Source of the DNA: Nitrosospira multiformis
GTDB lineage: Bacteria; Pseudomonadota; Gammaproteobacteria; Burkholderiales; Nitrosomonadaceae
DNA: 64,000 nt
NCBI RefSeq assembly: GCF_003050865.1
Contig: NZ_QAOK01000005.1
Span: 84,726 to 148,725 of the forward strand
Reading direction: 5' to 3'
Shown here: positions 38,161-48,014 of the stretch, in pieces
Position numbering within the stretch: position 1 is the stretch's first letter
How the letters are laid out: every line of letters starts with the position of its first letter
Made by a program: the position numbers and the translations under genes
The notes under the pieces: model-generated
The model's database searches: none
What the model was told of the DNA's origin: nothing
What the model saw: the letters and a program-made list of their open reading frames with translations, nothing else

Positions 38161-40008
38161 CTACTTTCCCCCCCGGCTTACAGTCTTGTTCACGTCACCT
38201 TTCAGATATTTGTCCAGAAACTCCAGTATTCGCCAATTGGCCTCGATCTGGTTCTTTTTCTTGGTAAAACTGTGGCCTTCATCAGGGAAAACAATGTACT
38301 CCACCGGAACACCATGCTTTCTGACTGCCTCCACCATTTCATCGCTCTCGGCCTTGACCACGCGCGGATCATTGGCTCCTTGAATGACCAACAAAGGCTT
38401 TCGTATTTCCCTGGCGTGGAACAGCGGGGAAGTCGCAACAAGAAAATCGATATCCGCCACCGGGTCTCCAATTTCATCATGAATGGCTTTGCGGACGGAC
38501 TCCCAGTAAACAGGAATGCTCTCCAGGGTGTGCAGCCAGTTGCTGACACCGAAAATGTCCACTCCCACCTTGAAAGCTTCAGGCCGGAATGCGAGGGCTG
38601 CAAGCGTCATGTAGCCGCCATAGCTCGCGCCCATGATGCCGATGCGCTCATGGTCGATGTAACCGAGACTGGCCAGAAAGGGCTTCGCTTCCACACAATC
38701 CCACAAGGGCTCTCGTCCGTGCTTGCGGTTGGCTGCAGTAAAGAAGGTTTTACCATAGCCGGAGCTTCCCCGGTTATTGATGCCCAGCACGGCATACCCG
38801 TGGTTCACGAGGTACTGAATCTGCGCGCTGTAACCCCGCATGGTCTGCCCGCCAGGTCCTCCATGAACGTACACGATCGCAGGCACCTTGTTAGTGTCTG
38901 ATGCTTCATGCGGCTTGTAATAGATGGATGGAATCACCATTCCATCGAAGGATCGGAACCGCACCACTTCCGCCTCCACCAGATGTGATGGATCGATCTC
39001 CTTGTTCAGGCTCTGCGTGAGCTGGTGGAACTGCCCGGTGCTGAAATCGTGCACGAACAGATTATCGGGAGAGCGATCGCCATTTACATAGAAGGCCATG
39101 CGCGCACTGCTTTGCGAAAAGACCACCCCGCGGATTTCTCCTTCGGGCAGTGCTGGCAGTTTTACAGGTTTTTCCCTTTCTCCATCCTCAATTTCGACAA
39201 CACGAATGACGATACTCCCATCTTCGTTGATGCCCGTTACGCGAAATCGGCCATCGCGTGAAAAATAGGTGTACATCACGTCCCACTCAGCGCTCTCGTG
39301 GCCGCAGACGACCCCGGAGGTGAGATCATAGGTGCACAAATGCTTGAATTCGCTTCCCTCCGTGGTAAGAAAGAAGAGTTTGCGCGAGGCGGGGTCGAAG
39401 GTTTCAGCACGGAAACTGATGGAACCTTCATGCGGCGTGAGGTGCCTTACTTCCTGTTTTTCGACATCGAACAGGTAAATGTCACTATCCGATGCAGTAT
39501 GCGACCGGTTCAGCGCAATCCAGCGCTCGTCGCGGCTGATGGGACCAAGATCGAACCCCTGGTGATTCTTGTACAGCAAGGTTCGCGCAAAAGTCTCGGC
39601 ATCGTAACGGTATACATCGAAGAATCTGGCATCGCGCTCGTTGGTGGCGACGTAAAAAGCATGTCCATCAAGGCTCCAGCCTATGAATTGCGCCTTGAGC
39701 TTCTCCCCCGGTGTCAGGTCTTCCTCCTCGCCGTCGGGGGCAAGCAGGAACAGATGATAATTTTCATCACCATGATAATCCCGCGTGATCAGTACCCGAT
39801 CATCGTGCGGAAAGAAGCTGACCGAAAACGTGGTATCGATGGTGGAGCGGGTCAGTGGCTCGGCCGTACCGCCCATCACTGGGAGCGTATAAGCATTGAA
39901 AATGCCCGACTCATTGCTGCTGAACAGGATGCGCTCTTCATCCGCGCTGAACGATCCCCCCATTATTGAGATCGTCGCCATGAATTGTTCGATGGTATAG
40001 CGTTTCAT
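38161..40008 (-). CDS. S9-family serine peptidase (prolyl oligopeptidase-like)
   Basis: This 615-residue protein has a beta-propeller N-terminal half with WD-like repeats and a C-terminal alpha/beta hydrolase. It carries the nucleophile GASYGGYM, the Asp in GANDPRVV and the His in DEGHSF. The oxyanion turn HGGPGG is also present. This is the S9C acylaminoacyl-peptidase group, which cleaves short peptides. There is no signal peptide, so it is cytoplasmic. A GAGGG ribosome site precedes the ATG. Confidence 0.92.
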   Translation of the reverse strand: MKRYTIEQFMATISIMGGSFSADEERILFSSNESGIFNAYTLPVMGGTAEPLTRSTIDTTFSVSFFPHDDRVLITRDYHGDENYHLFLLAPDGEEEDLTPGEKLKAQFIGWSLDGHAFYVATNERDARFFDVYRYDAETFARTLLYKNHQGFDLGPISRDERWIALNRSHTASDSDIYLFDVEKQEVRHLTPHEGSISFRAETFDPASRKLFFLTTEGSEFKHLCTYDLTSGVVCGHESAEWDVMYTYFSRDGRFRVTGINEDGSIVIRVVEIEDGEREKPVKLPALPEGEIRGVVFSQSSARMAFYVNGDRSPDNLFVHDFSTGQFHQLTQSLNKEIDPSHLVEAEVVRFRSFDGMVIPSIYYKPHEASDTNKVPAIVYVHGGPGGQTMRGYSAQIQYLVNHGYAVLGINNRGSSGYGKTFFTAANRKHGREPLWDCVEAKPFLASLGYIDHERIGIMGASYGGYMTLAALAFRPEAFKVGVDIFGVSNWLHTLESIPVYWESVRKAIHDEIGDPVADIDFLVATSPLFHAREIRKPLLVIQGANDPRVVKAESDEMVEAVRKHGVPVEYIVFPDEGHSFTKKKNQIEANWRILEFLDKYLKGDVNKTVSRGGK

Positions 40009-40269
40009 ATCGAGAGTCCCTCAATGCTGGTTTGGATTTTGGTTTGGATTAGAGCTGAATAGAGGCAAAAGGAGCCGGAGCCGGCGCAATTGTCTGCCCG
40101 ATTCGCTTATTGACTGGAAACTGGGCAGACATATCAAAAGCACGTCATTGAAATTATATATTAGGTGCCGCACGGAACCGTCCGCCATTTTTCATCATCA
40201 TCAAGCAGACACTACTGCCAGATGATGCGCAGCAGTCGAGTTCAACCGGAAGAAAACGCGGACGGAACG

Positions 40270-42021
40270 ATGACAGCCGAAATTCACGATGCGAATAGTC
40301 CTCATGCTGACATAGAGGAACCCGATCAAAATGGTCTGGAGGAAAGCCTGCATGAGATATTCGGCTTGTCCCACCTGCGTCCCGGACAGAGAGAAGTCAT
40401 CGAGAGCGTGCTGAACGGGCGTGATACGCTGGCCGTAATGCCCACCGGTAGCGGCAAATCATTGTGTTATCAATTGCCGGCACTCAACCTGCCAGGCACT
40501 GCGATTGTCGTTTCACCCCTGATTTCACTGATGAAAGATCAGGCGGAAAAGCTTGAAGAGATCGGAGTTGACGCAGCACAGGTCAACAGTACGCTGAATG
40601 CGGAACAGGAGTCGGAGGCGCTGGAGAATATTCGCAGTGCAGATAGCGATGTCGTCTTCGTTACGCCCGAGCGCATATCCGATCCGGACTTCATCACCGA
40701 CCTGCAGGCCATCCCGACAAATCTGTTCGTCATCGATGAAGCGCACTGTATTTCCCAATGGGGGCACGACTTCCGTCCAGCTTATCTGGGACTGGGAGAT
40801 GCGATCAAGGCATTGGGGAATCCAACGGTCCTCGCGCTGACCGCGACCGCCACACCGGAGGTTATCGAGGATATTGCGCAACAACTCGGGCGCCCATCCA
40901 TGCATGTGGTGAACATGGGCATTTACCGGTCCAATCTGAATTATTCAGTGATACAGGTTACGAATCCGGAAGAAAAGTTGGAGAAGCTGCAAGAGCTCAT
41001 TCAGAAAAACGAGGGAAACAGAATCATTTATACGGCTACGGTGAAAGCAGTGGAAGAGCTTGCCACAGCGCTTGCAGGAACGAATACCGGCTTCGCCCTC
41101 TACCACGGCCGTCTGTCGCGAAAAGCGCGTGCGGAAAGTCAGGAATCCTTCATGGAAGGCAAGAGCAAGGTCATGGTTGCGACGAACGCTTTTGGCATGG
41201 GAATCGACAAACCTGATATTCGCTTTGTGGTGCACTTCCAGATGCCCGGCACGCTCGAAGCATACTACCAGGAGTCAGGCCGCGGCGGCCGGGACGGCAA
41301 AACGGCCGAATGCACGCTGCTTTTCGACGCGCAGGACAAGCGCATACAGCAGTTTTTTCTGGCCCGGCATCATCCCGACCAGGAGGACCTGCACGAAGTG
41401 TATAAAGCAATCCAAGACCTGTCTGCGGATCGACCTGTGAGCAAGTTTGAGCGGCTAAAAGAGAAAATCAGCAAATTTTCGGCTCGCAGGCTGCAGGTGA
41501 TGCTTAGACTGCTGGAAGAAGAAGGCATACTCAGGCGCGACAAGTCGCTGGGCTACCGTCTGCGCAAAAAGGACGTGAAAGCGGAAGACCTTAGCAGACT
41601 CGCGGAAGACGCGCACAGGAAAGCGGAGCATGAGCGAGAGGCATTGGAGCGCATGGTATTTTATGCCCAGAGCGGTTTTTGCCGCTGGAAGGTGTTGCTG
41701 GAGTACTTTAACGAGGAAGTCGAGTGGAACCATTGCGGCCACTGCGATAACTGCATCAATCCGCCGGAGAACGCGCTTTCAGCACACCCTGTTCAAAGAC
41801 AGGATAAAACGGGGCAGATGGCCTTTGGCACCGATAAATCGCCCCCCGAGAAGGAGTTGACTGTGGGGGACGAGGTTGAGGTCGAGAAAGTGGGTAAAGG
41901 CAAGGTCGTGAGCATCCGCTACGACATGGTGACAGTCCTTTTCCCTGACAGTCAAACACGCACTTTTATGAAAAACTACGTAAGGCTGCTCCAGCAAGCA
42001 TCGGAGAATAAGGGCGAGTAA
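40270..42021 (+). CDS. recQ: RecQ-like ATP-dependent DNA helicase
   Basis: The helicase core includes motif [15 protein letters not shown], motif II with the RecQ extension [16 protein letters not shown], and motif [13 protein letters not shown] RecQ zinc-binding region with the cysteines in [12 protein letters not shown] and CGHCDNC follows. There is no HRDC domain; instead the last 50 residues ([19 protein letters not shown]...) look like a small beta-barrel. The start is uncertain: the ATG at 40270 is the most likely, while GTG 40165 and ATG 40222 are upstream and lack ribosome sites. The protein unwinds DNA in repair and recombination. Confidence 0.88.
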   Translation: MTAEIHDANSPHADIEEPDQNGLEESLHEIFGLSHLRPGQREVIESVLNGRDTLAVMPTGSGKSLCYQLPALNLPGTAIVVSPLISLMKDQAEKLEEIGVDAAQVNSTLNAEQESEALENIRSADSDVVFVTPERISDPDFITDLQAIPTNLFVIDEAHCISQWGHDFRPAYLGLGDAIKALGNPTVLALTATATPEVIEDIAQQLGRPSMHVVNMGIYRSNLNYSVIQVTNPEEKLEKLQELIQKNEGNRIIYTATVKAVEELATALAGTNTGFALYHGRLSRKARAESQESFMEGKSKVMVATNAFGMGIDKPDIRFVVHFQMPGTLEAYYQESGRGGRDGKTAECTLLFDAQDKRIQQFFLARHHPDQEDLHEVYKAIQDLSADRPVSKFERLKEKISKFSARRLQVMLRLLEEEGILRRDKSLGYRLRKKDVKAEDLSRLAEDAHRKAEHEREALERMVFYAQSGFCRWKVLLEYFNEEVEWNHCGHCDNCINPPENALSAHPVQRQDKTGQMAFGTDKSPPEKELTVGDEVEVEKVGKGKVVSIRYDMVTVLFPDSQTRTFMKNYVRLLQQASENKGE

Positions 42022-42037
42022 TTCCTGAGGAGGGTAC

Positions 42038-42634
42038 ATGCTGAATGATCCTGTTGTTCTCATCCTGATGTACTTTATTCTGCCGCTTTGGCTGGCGGCC
42101 GGATTCGCGGATTGGCTGTGCCACCGCGCCTCTCACATCGAAACCACCAGCGGTGCAAAGGAGTCAGTCTTCCATCTCCTCATGCTTGTCGAAATGGGCC
42201 TGCCGTTGCTTGCCGCCATCTTCCTTCAGGTAAACGCCGGCATTATCGCCTTCATGATTGTCGCCTTTTTCCTCCATGAAATCACCGCCCTCTGGGACGT
42301 GAGCTATGCGGTAACCGTACGCAGGATCTCACCTGTCGAGCAGCACGTGCACAGCTTTCAGGAGATGATTCCGCTCATGGCAATCCTGCTCTTGATCTCC
42401 CGTCACTGGGGGCAATTCCAGGCACTTTTCGGGGTCGGGCCCGAAACACCGCAGTTCGACCTCGCCTGGAAGGAAGAGCAGCTACCGGTAACTTACGTAA
42501 TCTCCATCATGACGGTTGCGCTGCTGCTCGAGGTCATCCCCTTTGTAGAAGAGTTTTTTCGGGGGCTGCGCGCGAACCACGGCGCGCTTGTGCCGCTCAA
42601 GGCTCGTACAGACAATGACGAGGGTCATAGGTGA
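42038..42634 (+). CDS. His-rich integral membrane protein, unknown function
   Basis: This 198-residue protein has about four to five hydrophobic segments. Conserved-looking His clusters lie in CHRASHIE, FFLHE and EQHVHSFQEM, a pattern reminiscent of diiron membrane hydroxylases or desaturases. A good AGGAGG ribosome site is followed by the ATG nine bases after. It lies 16 bp after recQ on the same strand. I cannot name a function; the diiron reading is inference only. Confidence 0.6.
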   Translation: MLNDPVVLILMYFILPLWLAAGFADWLCHRASHIETTSGAKESVFHLLMLVEMGLPLLAAIFLQVNAGIIAFMIVAFFLHEITALWDVSYAVTVRRISPVEQHVHSFQEMIPLMAILLLISRHWGQFQALFGVGPETPQFDLAWKEEQLPVTYVISIMTVALLLEVIPFVEEFFRGLRANHGALVPLKARTDNDEGHR

Positions 42635-42644
42635 GAAAAAAGAG

Positions 42645-42965
42645 TTAGGATTGAGACTTTTCTGTATCGTTGCACCTGATTTGCCACAAAAGCTCTCCAT
42701 CCTTGTCTGCGGCGCGCATTGGATGGAGGATGATGGGTGTCTGCTGGTCAATGAGCACGTAGCCATCCTTGCAAATTTCATTGGCGCCCTTCGTCAACGT
42801 TCTGGTTGCCCAATCCCGGCTGTTGGCACAAGGCCCCATGCGTGTCTTAATGAAATAATGCGTAGTCCCATCCCTCAATTTCATCGAACTTTGCGTGTAT
42901 TCAGGCGTGCCTGCACAGGCGTGTAGCAACGGAACGGCCAGCAGTGTAAGGACCTGGATTTTCAT
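42645..42965 (-). CDS. Small putative lipoprotein
   Basis: This 106-residue protein has an N-terminal lipoprotein signal with lipobox LLHAC (Cys at residue 17), giving a mature protein of about 90 residues. It contains three further cysteines (GPCANSRDW, EICKDG, IRCND) that might form a disulfide. I recognise no family. The ATG at 42965 is chosen because the signal starts there; an in-frame extension to 43130 overlaps nothing useful. It is convergent with the preceding membrane protein gene. Confidence 0.6.
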   Translation of the reverse strand: MKIQVLTLLAVPLLHACAGTPEYTQSSMKLRDGTTHYFIKTRMGPCANSRDWATRTLTKGANEICKDGYVLIDQQTPIILHPMRAADKDGELLWQIRCNDTEKSQS

Positions 42966-43039
42966 GATTTTTCCGAATACGGGCGAGGCTCGATGATACA
43001 GGAGAGGGCGAGGCTGGCGGAATGAGGGCGAAAGAACGT

Positions 43040-44053
43040 TTATTTGATGCCGATCAACATGGAATCCGCCCCAATCAGGGGTTCCACGCGAGTATTGGAA
43101 AAACCCGCCTCTTTCATCCATCCCATGCAATCCGCGCCAGTAAAATCAAAACCTCCCGGTGTTTCTATCAGCATGTTCAGGCTCATCATCAGACCGAACG
43201 CGTTCTGTGATCGGTCGTCATCTATAATGGATTCATACACGACAAGCGCGCCGCCTGCCGGGAGTGCGTCAAACGCTTTCGCGATGAGCATTTTTTTCGT
43301 AGAGAGGTCCCAGTCGTGCAGGATATGCCCCATCAACACGACATCTGCCTTGGGCAGGTCTTCGTCGAAGAAATTACCAGGTACAAAAGAAACTCGATCA
43401 CCCGCGCCCGCCGCTTGAGCGTACTGCTCGAAAATCGGGCCAACCTCCGGACGGTCGTAACCCATCCCGCGCAAATAAGGATTGGCAAGGGCGATCTGCA
43501 CAGCGAGGTCCCCCTGTGCCGTGCCGACATCAATGAACGTATGATAGCCCTGCCAGGGAAAGGTACGTGCAATAGCCATGTTCGCCGCGCGGCTCACGCC
43601 AGTCATGGCGGCAAGAAACTCCTTTAACCCGGCAGGATCGGCATAAAGCTTCTCGAAGAGATCGGCTTCACCCGTCCTGATTTCGTTTTGCGGTTTGCCA
43701 GTCTGGAGCGCCTCGGTAAGATTGCCCCAGATCGGATAGAGCCTGCGGTTCGCCATCTCCAGAATGCCGCCAATGTATGATGGCTTGTTGCGGTCGAGGA
43801 ACAGATCGGTTTCGGACGTATTGCTGTAACGGTCACCTTCGCGTTTCAGGAAGCCGAGCGCTACAAGGGCATCAAGGAAGTCACGCGCCGCCCGCGGATG
43901 CAATCCTACCTTTTCGGTAAGGGTATCCCGGCCCAATGAGCCTTGCGCCAATTGGGTGAACACGTCCAGTTCGACCGCAGAAAGCAGGGTCTTCGCCGGC
44001 CAGAAGGCCATACCGGTTTTAAGAATATTTTCCGGGGTAAGCTGGTTTGTCAT
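43040..44053 (-). CDS. SAM-dependent O-methyltransferase (hydroxyneurosporene/ASMT class)
   Basis: This 337-residue protein has an N-terminal winged-helix dimerisation domain ([16 protein letters not shown]) and a C-terminal SAM domain: [17 protein letters not shown] and [11 protein letters not shown]. The latter is the catalytic-His motif of the O-methyltransferase family 2. Substrates in this family include hydroxylated isoprenoids and phenols. AGGAAAACAA gives a good start at 44053; the longer frame to 44296 is less likely. It has no nearby pathway genes. Confidence 0.85.
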   Translation of the reverse strand: MTNQLTPENILKTGMAFWPAKTLLSAVELDVFTQLAQGSLGRDTLTEKVGLHPRAARDFLDALVALGFLKREGDRYSNTSETDLFLDRNKPSYIGGILEMANRRLYPIWGNLTEALQTGKPQNEIRTGEADLFEKLYADPAGLKEFLAAMTGVSRAANMAIARTFPWQGYHTFIDVGTAQGDLAVQIALANPYLRGMGYDRPEVGPIFEQYAQAAGAGDRVSFVPGNFFDEDLPKADVVLMGHILHDWDLSTKKMLIAKAFDALPAGGALVVYESIIDDDRSQNAFGLMMSLNMLIETPGGFDFTGADCMGWMKEAGFSNTRVEPLIGADSMLIGIK

Positions 44054-44631
44054 TTGTTTTCCTGAGCAAATTATAATTGCTAAAAAGCAGAGTATTTCAT
44101 GTACTCGCACTCGCCAGTTTCTCACCGCAACGCGCGTTACGCCTGTTTCGGTGACTGTTGCCCTGTAAACAGGAAACGGAATTGCGGCTGGATATATCAT
44201 ACCTATGTTGCCCGGATTTGCCATGAGATCAATCCCGAAAGAAGATGCACGGGTCGAATCATCGAGTTTTGCTGAGTGAACCAACTCCTCCTTCAAAGAA
44301 ACAAGCCTAATTCAATTTCTTCCTTCTGCCTGGGTTCGAGTTTGACGCTCTTGTAAAGGCGTGCTACTTTGAAATCAGCCCCGCGAATTACAAGATTCAC
44401 AGTACCTCTGTCTGTAATCATCGTCTGAAATACCCCGGAAAGCTTTAGGAATCGAAGCTGCTTCGAGAGTCTGGGATAAGTTGTTTGGTGGTTCATGAGG
44501 CGCTCCCGGGCTTCGACTCGTCGACCCGCCTCAATGCGGGAAGCGGTGGGAGTATATCAAGGCAGGCGCTTTGTACTGGTTCAATTCTTCGATCAACAGA
44601 GTAGCTATCGAGGATCAGGAAAAGAATCCCA
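44054..44631. other. Region between methyltransferase and SDR
   Basis: These 578 bp hold at most a small minus-strand ORF (44293-44496, listed separately). I see no strong promoter, hairpin or repeat in the rest. Confidence 0.4.
44293..44496 (-). CDS. Possible small hypothetical protein (67 aa)
   Basis: A GGGAG ribosome site sits six bases before the ATG at 44496. The 67-residue product ([12 protein letters not shown]..., ending EELGLFL-like acidic tail) has no signal peptide, membrane segment or recognised motif. The length and good start support a real gene only weakly. Confidence 0.3.
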   Translation of the reverse strand: MNHQTTYPRLSKQLRFLKLSGVFQTMITDRGTVNLVIRGADFKVARLYKSVKLEPRQKEEIELGLFL

Positions 44632-45468
44632 ATGAACACGAAACAGCGCGCGATCAGCAAGGATACGTTCGGCCTTTCCGGACAGATTGCCCTGCTAACC
44701 GGTGCATCTTCAGGCATAGGCCGCGCTTGCGCCCTCGCGCTGGGTTGCGCAGGCGTGAAGGTGGTAATCAATCACCTTCCTGAGGCCAGCAACGAAGCAG
44801 CCAAGGTATGCCAAGAAATAGAAGACGTCGGTGGGGACGCTTTTGCCTATGCCGCCGATGTGAGCAACGAGGCTCAGGTCGCGGCAATGTTCGCGGAGAT
44901 GGTTGCACGCTTCGGCACCCTCCATATTCTGGTGAACAACGCCGGAATTGAGAGCAGTGCGAAATTCCAGGAGATGACGCTCTCCCAGTGGCAGAAGGTG
45001 ATCGATGTCAATCTCACCGGAATGTTTCTCTGCTCCCGCGAAGCCATCCGCGAATTCCTGCGACGGGGCGCGCAACCCGACGTGTCACAGGCAAGCGGCA
45101 AGATCATATGCATGAGTTCCGTGCATCAGGAGATTCCCTGGGCATTCGAGGCTAACTATGCGGCATCCAAAGGGGGCGTGGACCTGCTCATGCGTTCGCT
45201 CGCCCAGGAGTTTGCTCCCCAGAAAATCCGCGTCAACGCGGTGGCTCCCGGCGCCATCCGTACTCCCATCAATCGGTCTGCATGGAGGACTGAAGAGGCG
45301 ATGAAAAACTTGCTCGATCTTATTCCGTACAAGCGTATCGGTGAACCTGACGATATTGCGCAGGCTGTGCTGTGGCTTGCTTCGGATCTGTCGGATTACA
45401 TGAACGGAGCGACAATGTTCGTCGATGGTGCAATGTCTGCCTATCCGGCATTCCGGGGTGCGGGATGA
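44632..45468 (+). CDS. SDR-family oxidoreductase (glucose 1-dehydrogenase-like)
   Basis: This 278-residue protein has the classical SDR cofactor motif TGASSGIGRA (about 23-32), NNAGIE, and the catalytic Tyr and Lys in YAASKGG. It ends DYMNGATMFVDGAMSAYPAF, similar to glucose 1-dehydrogenases. Its stop codon overlaps the start of the GH15 gene (ATGA), so the two are translationally coupled. Together they could release glucose and oxidise it. Substrate is inferred, not shown. Confidence 0.8.
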   Translation: MNTKQRAISKDTFGLSGQIALLTGASSGIGRACALALGCAGVKVVINHLPEASNEAAKVCQEIEDVGGDAFAYAADVSNEAQVAAMFAEMVARFGTLHILVNNAGIESSAKFQEMTLSQWQKVIDVNLTGMFLCSREAIREFLRRGAQPDVSQASGKIICMSSVHQEIPWAFEANYAASKGGVDLLMRSLAQEFAPQKIRVNAVAPGAIRTPINRSAWRTEEAMKNLLDLIPYKRIGEPDDIAQAVLWLASDLSDYMNGATMFVDGAMSAYPAFRGAG

Positions 45469-47348
45469 GCAAACCGATCGAGGAATACGGGTTCATCGGC
45501 AACATGCTGAGCGGAGCGCTTGTCGCCCGTGATGGCTCGATGGATTGGCTTTGCCTTCCACGGTTCGATTCGGATGCATGCTTTGCCGCACTGCTGGGGA
45601 CATCCAGGCATGGTTACTGGCGGATTTCTCCGGCTGGCAAGAGCAAACGCCCTAGCCGGCGTTATCTGCCCCATGCGCCAATCCTTGAAACCACCTTCGA
45701 GACAGAGGGTGGCATCGTGACGCTCGTGGATTTCATGCCGCTTTCTAATGACCCTGAGAGAGTCGACGTCGTCCGCCTTGTACAAGGGGTGTCAGGCAAG
45801 GTGGCGATGCGAATGGAACTGGCCCTGCGCTTCGGCTACGGCAAGACTATCCCCTGGGTACGCCGCCGCGACTATGGCATTCATGCCGTTGCCGGGCCGG
45901 ATGCGGTGGAGTTGGCAACCCCTGTCGCCCTTCGCGGCGAGGACATGCGCACCGTCGCCGAGTTCGAGGTGGGAGAAGGCGATGTCATCCCCTTCACGCT
46001 CGCCTATCATCCCCTACATCGGGAGCCCCACTTCATTGACGACAGCAGGATGAGACTCGAGCACACGCTCGCCTGGTGGCGGGAGTGGACCCGCATCTGC
46101 CAGCTCTCCGAGTTCGAGGAACCCGGATGGAACGATGCAGTGGAGCGCTCGCTCGTTACGCTCAAGGCGCTTTCCTACCAGCCAAGCGGTGGCATCGTCG
46201 CGGCGCTTACGACCTCCCTTCCCGAAGAGATCGGCGGAGTCCGAAACTGGGATTACCGCTACTGCTGGATCCGCGACTCCACTCTCACATTATATGCATT
46301 CATGAATGCAGGACGCTTCGACGAGGCCGGGGCATTCAGGGAATGGATGCTCCGAGCTGCCGCTGGCGCCCCTGATCAGATGCAGATCATGTATGGGATC
46401 GGGGGCGAACGCCGCCTGACTGAAATCGAACTTCCCTGGCTGCCGGGGTACGAGAACAGCCTCCCTGTGCGCATAGGCAACGGCGCGCACGACCAGATTC
46501 AGATAGACGTGTTCGGCGAGCTGATGGACACACTTTATACTGCCCGTAAGTCGCAACTCGGGGCGCATCAGGAAGCCTGGCGGTTCCAGCAAGCAATTCT
46601 TTCCCGACTGGAGAGCCTTTGGCGCGGGCCAGACCAAGGCATCTGGGAGGTGCGCGGTGGGGCCAAGCACTTCGTCTATTCGAAAATGATGGCTTGGGTC
46701 GCGTTTGATCGAGCCATAAAAGCTGTGGAGCAATTCGGCTTCCCCGGTCCTGTCGGGAAATGGCGCACGCTCCGCGACGAGATTCATCGGGAAGTGCTGG
46801 CGCGCGGTTACGATAAGGAGCGAAACACATTCGTGCAGCATTACGACGGCGTGGGACTGGACGCATCCCTGCTGCTGATGGCCGAGGTAGGATTTCTGCC
46901 ACCGGACGATCCCCGCTTTCGGGGAACGGTAGAAGCCATTGAACGCGACCTGATGGAAGATGGACTCGTGCTGCGCTATCGCGTTGGGGAAACCGAAGAC
47001 GGACTCCCCGGTGAGGAAGGAACTTTTCTCGTTTGCAGTTTCTGGCTCGCCGATGCCTATACAATGATCGGCCGCGGTCACGACGCGGAAGTTCTTTTCG
47101 AGCACCTCCTGTCTCTACGCAACGACCTCGGGCTTCTTGCCGAGGAATACCATCCCCGTCACCGGCGCCAGTTGGGAAACTTCCCCCAGGCGTTTTCCCA
47201 CGTCGGTTTGATCAATACGGCATACAACCTTCGCCGCATCAATGGCCCCGCACAGCAGCGGGCAGACCGCAGCGCGTCGCCTCATGCCACTCACACCTCC
47301 TGGACCGGAACTGCCGACGAGCAGCACCGCGAGCGATCGATAGACTGA
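45465..47348 (+). CDS. Glycoside hydrolase family 15 (trehalase/glucoamylase-like)
   Basis: This 627-residue protein starts MSKPIEEYGFIGNML with the N-terminal beta-sandwich of bacterial GH15 trehalase-like enzymes (SGALVARDGSMDWLCLPRFD). A (alpha/alpha)6 catalytic domain follows (GVRNWDYRYCWIRDSTLTL; FLVCSFWLADAYTM). Such enzymes hydrolyse trehalose or alpha-glucans to glucose. No signal peptide is visible, so it is likely cytoplasmic and acts on internal sugars such as trehalose. An upstream in-frame extension to 45372 overlaps the SDR and is not used. Confidence 0.88.
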   Translation: MSKPIEEYGFIGNMLSGALVARDGSMDWLCLPRFDSDACFAALLGTSRHGYWRISPAGKSKRPSRRYLPHAPILETTFETEGGIVTLVDFMPLSNDPERVDVVRLVQGVSGKVAMRMELALRFGYGKTIPWVRRRDYGIHAVAGPDAVELATPVALRGEDMRTVAEFEVGEGDVIPFTLAYHPLHREPHFIDDSRMRLEHTLAWWREWTRICQLSEFEEPGWNDAVERSLVTLKALSYQPSGGIVAALTTSLPEEIGGVRNWDYRYCWIRDSTLTLYAFMNAGRFDEAGAFREWMLRAAAGAPDQMQIMYGIGGERRLTEIELPWLPGYENSLPVRIGNGAHDQIQIDVFGELMDTLYTARKSQLGAHQEAWRFQQAILSRLESLWRGPDQGIWEVRGGAKHFVYSKMMAWVAFDRAIKAVEQFGFPGPVGKWRTLRDEIHREVLARGYDKERNTFVQHYDGVGLDASLLLMAEVGFLPPDDPRFRGTVEAIERDLMEDGLVLRYRVGETEDGLPGEEGTFLVCSFWLADAYTMIGRGHDAEVLFEHLLSLRNDLGLLAEEYHPRHRRQLGNFPQAFSHVGLINTAYNLRRINGPAQQRADRSASPHATHTSWTGTADEQHRERSID

Positions 47349-47825
47349 CCTTCCTTTCAAAGTTCCGTCGCAAGACTTTTTCGACGCGGCGAAACACGGT
47401 CCAAAGAAAAGCAGCCTGCCTGCCGACAAGCATCCATAAGCTATAAGGCCACCAGCACTGAAGCTCCCACCTGCTTTTATCCCGCTTTTGTTGTTGAACA
47501 GGCTTATTTCAACCTGCCGACTTGTTACTATAGCTCAGCCGCAAGCATGAGTATCTTCGGATGAGTATCTTCGGATGAGTATCTTCGGAATAGCAACACT
47601 TTTCTCCCCTGTTTCAAGAGTTTTGGTAAACTCTCGCTTGCCAGCCATTGTCTGAAACTCATCAGGATGCGCAATGTGGAATGAAAAGCCATCCCCGCGT
47701 CTTTGCAAGCAAGTGATTTTTCCAGACATTGATCTGTAGGGGAGGTTTGCGGCATTTTATGCAACAAAGCACAAGAACCCGCAGATAATCAGAAAGTTAT
47801 TGAATTACCAATAACTTGGAGATGT
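47349..47825. other. Intergenic region GH15/tRNA-Ser
   Basis: These 477 bp contain three tandem copies of a 14-mer (listed separately) and otherwise no supported gene. Small ORFs here read through repeats and lack ribosome sites. Nothing indicates an attachment site or integrase near the tRNA. Confidence 0.5.
47547..47588. repeat. Tandem repeat, 3 copies of ATGAGTATCTTCGG
   Basis: Three perfect 14-bp units run head to tail, about 240 bp from the tRNA-Ser 3' end. No gene reads through in a credible frame. Confidence 0.9.
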
Positions 47826-47918
47826 TGGCGGAGAGGGTGGGATTCGAACCCACGTGCCAGGTTACCCTGACCATCTGATTTCGAGTCAGCGCCGTTATGG
47901 CCACTTCGGTACCTCTCC
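47826..47918 (-). tRNA. tRNA-Ser (anticodon CGA)
   Basis: The 93-nt gene folds with acceptor arm GGAGAGG/CCTCTCC, discriminator G and encoded CCA. The D arm is followed by an anticodon loop CTCGAAA with anticodon CGA (reading UCG). A long variable arm typical of tRNA-Ser precedes the T arm GTGGGTTCGAATCCCAC. The gene is on the minus strand and diverges from mltF. Confidence 0.97.
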
Positions 47919-48014
47919 AGTGATGAACTATTTTATCAGCTTATCCTATGTTTTTCTCGCGCTTGGACAAGACTCGATGGCAGAATGTTTCCCAATTCTA
48001 GTTATCTCTTCTCG

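Noticed and set aside
47826..47918. tRNA-Ser as an integration site of a mobile element
   Set aside because: No integrase, direct repeat of the tRNA 3' end or foreign gene block was seen on either side.
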